DNA from: Sabethes cyaneus
Taxonomy: Eukaryota; Arthropoda; Insecta; Diptera; Culicidae
DNA: 64,000 nucleotides
Reading direction: 5' to 3'
NCBI RefSeq assembly: GCF_943734655.1
Contig: NC_071355.1
Span: 224,692,527 to 224,756,526 of the forward strand
Below the pieces are notes generated by a model. That model did not search any database. It saw nothing but the letters and a program-made list of their open reading frames with translations, and was not told the origin of the DNA. A program made the translations under genes and the position numbers. Positions 56,755-64,000 of this stretch are shown piece after piece. Numbering within the stretch: position 1 is the stretch's first letter; each line of letters starts with the position of its first letter.

Positions 56755-59640
56755 ATGGCTGGTGTAATAAATGTATATCATGATTGTATTGATGACTTTA
56801 AGTTGAATTATTGTGTAAACAATGATTCTTATTTCCGAATTGCACAATGGAACATACGAGGAATGAATGAATTTCAAAAATTCGATACCATTCCTTTATT
56901 TTTAGATAACATACACGTCTCAATTGATGTGTTTATCGTCGGTGAAACGTGGCTGAAGTCGAACAACTGTGCTTTGTACAATATTCCTGGCTATAATTCG
57001 ATATTTTCTTGTCGTGAGACATCATCAGGTGGAGTCGCTATGTATGTTAAAGTTGGTTTGAGCTTTAATGTAATAAAAAATGAAACAATCGATGGATTTC
57101 ATCTAATACATGTTGAAATTAAAAGAAACGGAATTTCTTACGAAGTTGTTGGTCTGTATAGACCTCCATCTTTCGACTTCAATCGTTTTAGCACTGAACT
57201 CGAAAACATATTGACAGCTCAAAACAAAAATACTCGTTTCTTTGTTGGCGACATGAACATTCCCGTAAACCTGTCGACTAATAATATTGTTATACGTTAT
57301 AAAAGTCTCCTTGAGTCTTATAACTTCGCCTGCTCAAATACGATTGTAACACGTCCGTCTAGTAACAACATTCTTGATCATTTTGTTTGCAGCAATGATG
57401 ATTTGGTAAACACTCGAAATGATACCATTTATACTGATATCAGTGATCATTTAATAGTAGTTTCTACTCTGAAAGTTGATACACCGAAAGAATCTAGAGT
57501 CTTAATAAGAAAAATGGTAGATAAAATAAAGCTAGAACTTCTATTTACAAACTTCTTAAATGATTTTGAATGTAGTGATGATGTAAATAATTCAATCACA
57601 GCTATTACAGATGCTTATTATAGTTTACTAGAGCAATGTACAAGAACGAGGAGTGAAAAGGCCAATATAAAATCCAAACATTGTCCATGGATGAGTCACT
57701 ACGTATGGCAGTGGATAAAACTTAAACGTAAATATCATAAAAAATTGAAAAATGATCCTCTCAATGCTCATGTGAAAGATATGTTGAAACATGTTTCCAA
57801 AAGAGCTGATGATGCTAAAAGAAAATGTAAAAATGATTATTATAAAAACTTACTTGAGAACACTTGTCATGCAAAGCTATGGAAAAATTTAAATAAAATC
57901 ATGGGACGCTCTAGACCTGTGACAAGTTTTGAGCTACAAAACAATGGAGTAAAATCTTCTAATAACCTGGAGGTTTGCGAGATTTTCAACAACTTCTTTT
58001 CACAAGTTGGGGCCAATCTTGCAAGCAAAATTCCAAAAAGAAATACAAATCCTATAAACAATGTCAATCGGATAGATCAAACTATCTTTCTGCGACCTGC
58101 AAATGTGATTGAAGTAACCGAGATAATAAACGAACTGAACGCGAAAAAAAGTTGCGGGCCGGATAATTTTCCAGTAAGTCTAATAAAAAGCAATGCTGCG
58201 AAATTTTCTAATATTCTCGCTTTTCTCTTTAATAAAATAATAGAGCAAGGTATATATCCTGATTGCATCAAAATTGCGAGGGTTACACCGGTGTTCAAAT
58301 CAGGCGATACCACAGATCCGAGTAATTTTCGACCAATTTCGACTCTTTCTGTTTTTAGCAAAATTCTCGAAAAGCTGTTGGTCAACAGATTAGTAAAATT
58401 TTTGAATCAGTTTAATTTATTATATAAATTTCAATATGGATTTAGGAAAGGTTGTAGCACTTCGACAGCCATAGTGGAACTAGTCGAATTTTTGTTAGGT
58501 AACATTGATAAGAAATGTATTGTTGGTGGGCTCTTTATCGATCTAAAGAAAGCGTTCGATACGTTGGATCACCATATCCTGCTTCAAAAGTTAGAATGTT
58601 ATGGGATACGGGATCTAGCAAATGACATTATTCGAAGCTACCTAAAGAACAGACGACAATATGTAGCCATCGAGGACTCGCGAAGTTCTCTGCAAACATA
58701 TAATATTGGTGTCCCACAAGGTAGCAATATCGGGCCACTCTTATTCCTCATCTACATAAACGACCTCGGAAACCTGCCTCTTAAAGGAATACCGAGACTA
58801 TTCGCGGATGACACAGCAATGTTCTATCCAAATAGTAATGCTTCCACTATTATTTCTGATATAAATGATGATTTGAAAATCCTTATACAGTTTTTCGACT
58901 CGAATCTTCTATCTTTGAATTTAGGAAAAACTAAATACATGTTGTTCCGCTCGCCGAGGAAAAAAATTTCCGCACACATAAACCCATCTGTTGGTCAGAT
59001 AGATATTGACGAGGTACAAACTTTCAAATATCTCGGCTTGGTTTTAGACCCTACGCTTTCTTGGGGAAGCCATATAGATCATATTCACCGAAGACTATCA
59101 TCTCTTTGTGGGCTACTGTATCGAGTCAGACCGTTTGTTCCGCGGCATGCATTGATCAAATTTTATTTTGGGTGCATTCATTCTCACCTGCAGTATCTAG
59201 TCGTTGTTTGGGGCCAAGCCTGCAAATCTAAACTTAAGAAACTGCAAGTTTTACAGAACAGATGCCTTAAAATAATTTATACATTACCACAGTTTTACTC
59301 AACGCTCGACTTATACAAGAACTTCATGCATAACGCCTTACCAATACTAGGGTTGCGTGAGTTGCAATCCTGTTTATTTATTTACGATGTTCAGAAAAAT
59401 ACAAACATGCATCATAACATTATTCTGCCGACAAGAACTCATGACCACAACACAAGGTATGCAAACAACTTGGGAAGATCTCGAGCCCTCAGTACCCTTG
59501 GTCAAACTCGCATATCTTCTTATGGTCCCTCTGCGTATAATAAAATACCACAACACTTTAAGCTAATCAACAATAGATTGCTATTCAAAACAAGATTGAA
59601 ACAGTATTTCAAATCTAAAATTAATACTTTTATAATTTAG
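56755..59640 (+). CDS. Non-LTR retrotransposon ORF2: endonuclease and reverse transcriptase
   Basis: An intact 961-residue ORF. Residues about 27-245 are an apurinic-type endonuclease: FRIAQWNIRG (27-36), GETWL with the metal-binding Glu, GLYRPPS, FVGDMNIP (Asp/Asn pair) and SDHLIV (catalytic His). Residues about 450-760 are the reverse transcriptase: RVTPVFKSGD, NFRPIS, QYGFRKGCST, FIDLKKAFDTLDHH with the first catalytic Asp at about 596, GVPQGSNIGPLLFLIYINDL, and LFADDTAMFY with FADD at 683-686, then FKYLGLVLD. The C-terminal region (THDHNTRYANNLGRS) is conserved in the CR1/Jockey group. All catalytic residues visible are retained. Function: target-primed reverse transcription of its own RNA. 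It lies antisense to CadN. Confidence 0.95.
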   Translation: MAGVINVYHDCIDDFKLNYCVNNDSYFRIAQWNIRGMNEFQKFDTIPLFLDNIHVSIDVFIVGETWLKSNNCALYNIPGYNSIFSCRETSSGGVAMYVKVGLSFNVIKNETIDGFHLIHVEIKRNGISYEVVGLYRPPSFDFNRFSTELENILTAQNKNTRFFVGDMNIPVNLSTNNIVIRYKSLLESYNFACSNTIVTRPSSNNILDHFVCSNDDLVNTRNDTIYTDISDHLIVVSTLKVDTPKESRVLIRKMVDKIKLELLFTNFLNDFECSDDVNNSITAITDAYYSLLEQCTRTRSEKANIKSKHCPWMSHYVWQWIKLKRKYHKKLKNDPLNAHVKDMLKHVSKRADDAKRKCKNDYYKNLLENTCHAKLWKNLNKIMGRSRPVTSFELQNNGVKSSNNLEVCEIFNNFFSQVGANLASKIPKRNTNPINNVNRIDQTIFLRPANVIEVTEIINELNAKKSCGPDNFPVSLIKSNAAKFSNILAFLFNKIIEQGIYPDCIKIARVTPVFKSGDTTDPSNFRPISTLSVFSKILEKLLVNRLVKFLNQFNLLYKFQYGFRKGCSTSTAIVELVEFLLGNIDKKCIVGGLFIDLKKAFDTLDHHILLQKLECYGIRDLANDIIRSYLKNRRQYVAIEDSRSSLQTYNIGVPQGSNIGPLLFLIYINDLGNLPLKGIPRLFADDTAMFYPNSNASTIISDINDDLKILIQFFDSNLLSLNLGKTKYMLFRSPRKKISAHINPSVGQIDIDEVQTFKYLGLVLDPTLSWGSHIDHIHRRLSSLCGLLYRVRPFVPRHALIKFYFGCIHSHLQYLVVVWGQACKSKLKKLQVLQNRCLKIIYTLPQFYSTLDLYKNFMHNALPILGLRELQSCLFIYDVQKNTNMHHNIILPTRTHDHNTRYANNLGRSRALSTLGQTRISSYGPSAYNKIPQHFKLINNRLLFKTRLKQYFKSKINTFII

Positions 59641-59936
59641 TTTCGTATCAACCACAAGATAATTTTCGTAAAATTCACTCTATAAATGTCTAGTTAACTT
59701 GTTCATTATATTTGTATCTATTTATTTAGTTTTTTGGGATCCCTTCAAAGGAATGAACTTCCACTGGGAATCCCTTTTTGATGTTAGTTTTGTTCAGTAT
59801 GCATCACTTCCAAACACACCAATAAATTACACTGCTCGGTTTTTTTTGTTCATTATTTGCTTTCTTTTTCATTAGATGAGTCCATTACCAGGGGGCTCGT
59901 CCTTAGAGCTTTTTGGTGTGGGGGTAGTGGTGGGCC

Positions 59937-59973
<37 letters not shown>
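59641..59973 (+). mobile_element. 3' UTR and poly(A) tail of the retrotransposon
   Basis: About 300 bp after the ORF2 stop ends in a run of 32 A (59942-59973). An aataaa-type hexamer occurs at 59821. The tail marks the 3' end of insertion. The sequence right after the tail (gtgactgagagac) resembles gtggctgggagac at 55113, which might reflect a target duplication or a repeated target; it is not exact. Confidence 0.85.
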
Positions 59974-59975
<2 letters not shown>

Positions 59976-60087
59976 GACTGAGAGACAAAGGGGCTCTAAT
60001 AAGATCGGGCAATCAGCTAGTTTTTTATAAAAAAAATATAAGAAAATTTCTTAAAAATCCGCGAAGACCATGGAGATCCGGGGTCAT

Positions 60088-60310
60088 TTCAAAACATCTT
60101 TCTCAAAAAGTGGTCATGTTTTGAACGCTAACGCTTTCCTGACCAGTTTTCAATATTTTTGCATCAATCGAGTCGAGCCAAATAAAGAAAACAATTGATT
60201 CTTAAGTGGGCGTTATTGAAAAATTGAAAATAGTGAAACATTGTCTAACTAGACATCCTCGTTTTCTAATTGGTTGGAAAAGACGTCATCAAAGTGATAA
60301 TATTCAATTT
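60088..60310. repeat. Histone-associated dispersed repeat, copy B
   Basis: Shares ctcaaaaagtgg, tttcaatatttttgca, aagaaaacaattg, attgaaaaattgaaaat and ttggttggaaaagacgtcat with 61345-61550. The last motif corresponds, on the minus strand, to the truncated H2A end of the 61.5-kb copy. Confidence 0.65.
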
Positions 60311-60339
60311 TCAATTCTGTCAATTCTCATTAGATTTCA

Positions 60340-60500
60340 GAGAGATTTGCTCTAATCAATGAAATTTTCTGCGCATCAACTGCAATAAAGAAAGCTATTG
60401 ACTTTGGGGTGCGTGCTATTAAAAAATAGAAAATGATGAAGTATGGTCCTGCTAGAAATGCTCGCTTTGTGGTTGGTTGGAATGAGCATTGCTAGGGTAA
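60340..60500. repeat. Histone-associated dispersed repeat, copy D
   Basis: Shares aaagaaagctattg, gctattaaaaaatagaaaatg, tgaagtatgg, ctagaaatgctcgcttt and ggttggttgga with copies B and C in the same order. The H2A fragment at 60672-60835 follows. Confidence 0.6.
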
Positions 60501-60671
60501 CACGAATGCAGTCGGGGTTCAATGACGCTTTCGATAATTGTTACATCGATACAAATATCTGCTATGAAAAAGCGCATCAATTGAAATCAACTGGAATGGA
60601 ACACTAATTAACCGCGTAAGTGTATTAAAAACTACGCACAAGATAAAATTGTTTTTGCGATAGTGGTACAA

Positions 60672-60835
60672 TTGTTCAATTGTTTGCCGTTACGGATGGC
60701 CAGCTGCAAATGACATGGGATTATTCTGACATACTCTTCCAGACCCAACACTTCAGCGGTGAAATACTATCACTAATACTAAACAGACTGGTGCACCTAC
60801 ACCAAGGCGTTCAGCGTAATACCCCTTTTACAGCA
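60672..60835 (-). pseudogene. Histone H2A pseudogene fragment
   Basis: Minus strand: an YAERLGVGAP-like start (AERVGAGAP in H2A), then AEVLGLEEYVRIIPCHLQLA followed by IRNGKQLNN in a changed frame. The internal LAAVMEY block and the GNAARDNKKT loop are lost, as in the 61.5-kb copy. Nonfunctional. Confidence 0.8.
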
Positions 60836-60904
60836 AACGATGAAGATAGTTCACTTCATATCATCTATTAAGTTGGGTCCTGATCTATTCTTCTACCGTT
60901 GTTT

Positions 60905-61225
60905 CTACTGTCCTTGGGGGGCTCCGTAGCTACAAGGTTACCGAGTCTGCTTCGACAAGCGTGGGTTCGAATCTTAGTAGAATCAGGCCATTCGATGTCA
61001 AGTGACGTTAGCAGGGGTTTATTCCCAGCCCCTCATTATCCTTCCTTTATACCGAATTCTATATTACCCCGATGAGGCCTCTTGACAGTGCAAAAGTTAC
61101 TCCTACAGTTTATAACTGGTCAGAGGAACGCAATGAGTCCTCATCAAGAACAGCTATAATATGGGATAGTACTGGCTAGTAGTAAGGAACGAGTGGGTAA
61201 AGTAGAGCATATCGCTCACTCAATA
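60905..61225 (+). mobile_element. tRNA-derived SINE-like element
   Basis: tRNA-like head (ccgtagctacaaggttac A-box region, gtgggttcgaatctta B-box at about 60961), then a body matching the minus-strand element at 38719-39190 (gaatcaggccattcgatgtc, gggtttattc, then aggcctcttgaca and agtagtaaggaacga). Confidence 0.65.
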
Positions 61226-61329
61226 AGCGATTATAGCAAAAACAAATGCCCTGGTGCAGGTTTCGTAGCAAACACTCGGACAATATCACAATAGATCTAC
61301 TATACTGGTCTCAGAGATGAGTCCATACA

Positions 61330-61550
61330 AGACAAAATGGTGATCCCAAAAAATCTCAAAAAGTGGTTTCCTGATCGGCTTTCAATATTTTTGCACCAAC
61401 CAATCGGTCGGAAAATCTTCTACGCGTCAAGCCTAATATAGAAAACAATTGGTTTTTAATTGTGCACTATTGAAAAACTGAAAATAATGAAGCATTGTAT
61501 CGCTAGAAATCCTGGCTACGTGACTGGTTGGAAAAGACATCACCAAATTT
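61330..61550. repeat. Histone-associated dispersed repeat, copy C
   Basis: Related to copies A (16933-17060), B and D: tttcaatatttttgcaccaa, cggtcggaaaatcttct, aaaacaattgg, attgaaaaactgaaaat. Joined directly to the H2A fragment. Confidence 0.65.
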
Positions 61551-61790
61551 GTTTAATTGTTTGTCATTTCGGATGACCAGCTGCAAATGACATGGAATTA
61601 TACTGACATAATTTTCCAGTTCCAACACTTCAGCAACTGAATAGATGGGCACACTTGCACCAACCCGTTCAGCGTAATTTGCTTTTTGCAGCAAATAATG
61701 AAGACTATTCAATGGGTACTGGAGAGCAGCATAACTCGAACGGGACTTTGCCATTCCTTTAACTTTGTCTCCTTTGCCGCGTCTGGACAT
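61545..61790 (-). pseudogene. Histone H2A pseudogene, 5' complete
   Basis: One open minus frame from the ATG at 61790 encodes MSRRGKGDKVKGMAKSRSS, then an ALQYPLNSLHYLL segment (GLQFPVGRIHRLL in H2A), NYAERVGASVP, then a deletion joining YS directly to VAEVLELENYVSIIPCHLQL and IRNDKQLNKFGDVF. The acidic patch and C-terminal tail (VLPNIQAVLLPKK) are missing. Absence of stops over about 80 codons is notable, yet the internal deletion breaks the histone fold. Confidence 0.85.
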
Positions 61791-62004
61791 GTCCAGACAA
61801 CTCTCAATTTAGGTCGACTACAACAGAAATAGCGTCAAACCGCCGTTTACCGATTTTCCTCTCGGTAACACCAAAGTAACAATCTAATGTAACTAATGAA
61901 ATGGCAAAACTTGGACGACTTGGAAAAATGGGAACGACTTGGAAATCGTAAGCCGCAGCTAACTGGGCGGGCAAAGCTGCCAAATTAACTGGAACGCAAA
62001 GCTG

Positions 62005-62135
62005 CTGCGATTTGCCGTTTCTCCGATAGGCTCGTTACAACAAGTCGTGCTGGTCTGCAGTTGTTGGTGGGTCACATTTACCGAAAATTACGCTGAACTT
62101 GTTGGTGTTAGTGAACCCTTCTACTTTGTGATAAA
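62005..62135 (+). pseudogene. Histone H2B pseudogene fragment
   Basis: Sequence gctgctgcgatttgccgttt then ggctcgttacaacaag corresponds to the H2B segment AAEASRLAHYNK with indels, and continues to gttggtgttagtgaac (HAVSEG). It aligns with the H2B fragment at 18512-18636. Confidence 0.55.
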
Positions 62136-62137
62136 TT

Positions 62138-62330
62138 TGGATGCTGAAGTTTTGGAATTGGCAGGCATGCCGGTCGTGACAACAAGAAGATATCTCATGT
62201 CATTTGCAGCTGGTCATCCGTAACGGCAAACATTTGAACAAACTACTGAATGGAATTACCATCGGTTAAGGTGATGTATTGCCGAACATTCAAGCCTATC
62301 TGTTGCCACAGAAAATCGAGAGGCAAAATT
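62138..62330 (+). pseudogene. Histone H2A pseudogene fragment
   Basis: Reads AEVLELAGM (62141), then in changed frames HLQLVIRNGKHLNKLLNGIT, DVLPNIQAYLLPQKIE (62270-62318). This is the C-terminal half of canonical H2A with the tail that the two minus-strand copies lack. Frameshifts and one stop. Confidence 0.85.
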
Positions 62331-62838
62331 GCCCAAATTGCTAACAAATTCAGCAATTGCCGTTTTTTCAGAACGAATATATTCGTATATGTTTAAATTA
62401 GCTTAGAACATTTTCTTTGCTTTATTCACCGCATCAGATTATGGTCTAGTGTTATCTGTTGGATATTTGTCCTAAACCGATTAATGTTACGCTCATAGTA
62501 GATAGTATTTCAATGTAACAAATTTCAGAAGCAGCACGTCTGCGATTTCTTATTATTTCGTGCATAAAAACTGTCTTTGAAATTCATAAAGTCAACAACG
62601 ACTACATTAAAGACGGCACGCAACTTTACTCTCTACTCTATAACCCAAGGAAACAACGTTAGAGCTAACACCGTAACATCATTATAAATTCCCAATTTCA
62701 ATTGGAAAGTGGGAATTATAAATCATGCCTATGCCATCTTGACCAATTCTACCGGTATTAGAATAAGTTGCTAAACTCCCCAAATCATCCAGAGCGTTCA
62801 TCATTGTTGAGGGTAAAATCGCATCACCATCATCACAC
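62331..62838. other. Sequence between H2A fragment and stem-loop
   Basis: No clear histone similarity. A short inverted pair ataaattccca (62682) and tgggaattataaat (62709) is present. Confidence 0.4.
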
Positions 62839-62854
62839 GGTCCTTTTCAGGGCC
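62839..62854 (+). terminator. Histone-mRNA-type 3' stem-loop (relic)
   Basis: ggtccttttcagggcc: a 6-bp stem (one G-T pair) with loop tttc, followed by accaaa. This matches the replication-dependent histone 3' processing signal well. No intact histone ORF precedes it, so it is an orphan signal. Confidence 0.85.
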
Positions 62855-64000
62855 ACCAAATTATCTCATATGAGTCAGACAATCATACAAGAATAATTTC
62901 GTCGCAAGAGAAGTGTGTGGTGCAAATGTAGAATGATAGAACTGGAGAATAAAACAAAACTAGACATTAGACTGCCTAATAACATTTTTTCTTTACATTT
63001 ACCAGCATGCCATCCCGTAAAAAAATTTCCATTAAGTTTTGTAATAGAAACAAAACTGTTTTTATTATAGACATTGAAACTTATGGTAAATTTATTGTAA
63101 AACTATCTCAAGTTTAAATTTTATTCATATTTTTGTTTCTTATTTTATGTAATAGAATTTTCAATATTTCATCGCAATTTTACTGCCTTTTTAATTAAAT
63201 TTTGTTTTTTCGCTTATAAAAATTTACCATAAAAGGACGATAACTTTTACTGTAAATGAAAATTTTTGTTCGGAAAAAATTAGATCTTTTATTGTTAAGA
63301 TACTTAGCAACCCGTCATTTTTATAGTAAAATTTCTCAAAGCCATGAAAGTTATGGTCAACTACAATAAGTTTGATGGTTTCGTTATCTTTTTTGACGAT
63401 AAATTTTATTGTTTTTACTGTATTTTGTATCATACTGTTACAGTTATTTTTATCTACGTGTTGCGGTTATTTTTTTCCGGGATGCCATGTCAGACACAAA
63501 CCAATACCATCGTTCCATACTGTTTCTGTATCGATAGTGCTTTTTTCTTGTAAGTGTCGAGACTAGCCCGAAGACGTACATGATCGTAAGCAAACATTTT
63601 CGTACGTCAGCTGACCATTCATACAAAATGTCGTGTAGAAATGACAAGCATTTGCCGCCTTTTGCTTACAGTTATAGTTTGAATAGTACGGGGAAGTGAT
63701 AGAGAATAAGGTGTAGTGCGGACCTTCTTATTTAAAATCGTGTTGTTTTGGGGGAAAGCTGTATGTTTGGTTTACGTGCGCAACAGCAAAAGAGAATACA
63801 AAAAAGTGTCTCCAAGACTGGTGACATTTTCTCCCCGATACCGAAGAGCATCTGACCAGGGGTGTGAAATTATCAAAATTTTGCGAACAATTTGAAACCA
63901 GCCAGCATATCGAAAATAACAGCTAATAATAGTTAAAATATAACTAAAAGGCTGTATTTAGCTGCTTTCTAATTAGTTTCAGTTGTTTTAAAATGAATCA
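62855..64000. other. AT-rich sequence to the window edge, nothing recognised
   Basis: Short ORFs (63224-63647) lack domains. Several related tttactgtaaat / aaatttaccataa motifs at 63065-63310 may be part of a diverged inverted repeat, not resolved. Confidence 0.4.

Noticed and set aside
61503..61790. Functional histone H2A variant gene (open frame of 95 codons)
   Set aside because: Lacks the internal helix block and whole C-terminal tail, and the same deletion is shared with another dead copy.

Overview
The window reads as an intronic stretch of a dipteran, most likely culicine mosquito, genome. The evidence is five well-conserved N-cadherin (CadN-type) exons on the minus strand, separated by 7.6-12.5 kb introns packed with mosquito-style mobile elements (ITmD37E mariners, many MITEs, several families of non-LTR retrotransposons). 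I found no bacterial, plasmid or viral features. The species assignment is inference.

Host gene. Read on the minus strand, the exons are 43286-43143, 35549-35434, 22940-22776, 14763-14605 and 4346-4209. All junction phases fit. The exons at 22.8 kb and 14.6 kb are alternatives to each other: both start on a Tyr codon and end on a Gln codon in phase 0, both encode the DVNDxPPVF calcium-binding linker between two cadherin repeats, and they are about half identical. They look like the counterpart of a mutually exclusive exon pair of Drosophila CadN. The three other exons use a perfect GTAAGT donor; both alternatives use GTCT donors. A 20-bp perfect palindrome sits in the branch-point zone of the 14.6-kb alternative. 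The introns flanking the pair are long and repeat-loaded.

Layout from left to right. 0.36-2.28 kb: element with about ten 143-bp tandem units. 2.78-3.17 kb: a hAT-type MITE with an 8-bp target duplication. 4.2 kb: common CadN exon. 7.9-12.96 kb: an 11-bp minisatellite with higher-order duplications. 14.6 kb: alternative exon. 15.6-20.6 kb: microsatellite, tRNA-like unit, histone H2A/H2B pseudogene fragments, LINE scraps, tandem repeats. 22.8 kb: other alternative exon. 25.3-33.9 kb: a nested graveyard of LINEs, a foldback element, a pogo-like MITE and a decayed ITmD37E mariner. 35.4 kb: CadN exon. 37-40.4 kb: reverse-transcriptase fragments and a tRNA-SINE. 43.1 kb: CadN exon. 44.2 kb: palindromic MITE. 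46.7-49.0 kb: a complete but inactive ITmD37E mariner. 54-60 kb: an apparently intact two-ORF non-LTR retrotransposon with poly(A) tail. 60-62.9 kb: a second cluster of histone-derived repeats with a histone 3' stem-loop.

The only host gene supported here is CadN. Every other long ORF is either a transposon protein, a repeat translation or chance. The points most worth following are the alternative-exon pair with its splice-site asymmetry and palindrome, the G-free 5-kb repeat in the CadN transcript, and the repeated, shared-lesion histone fragments.
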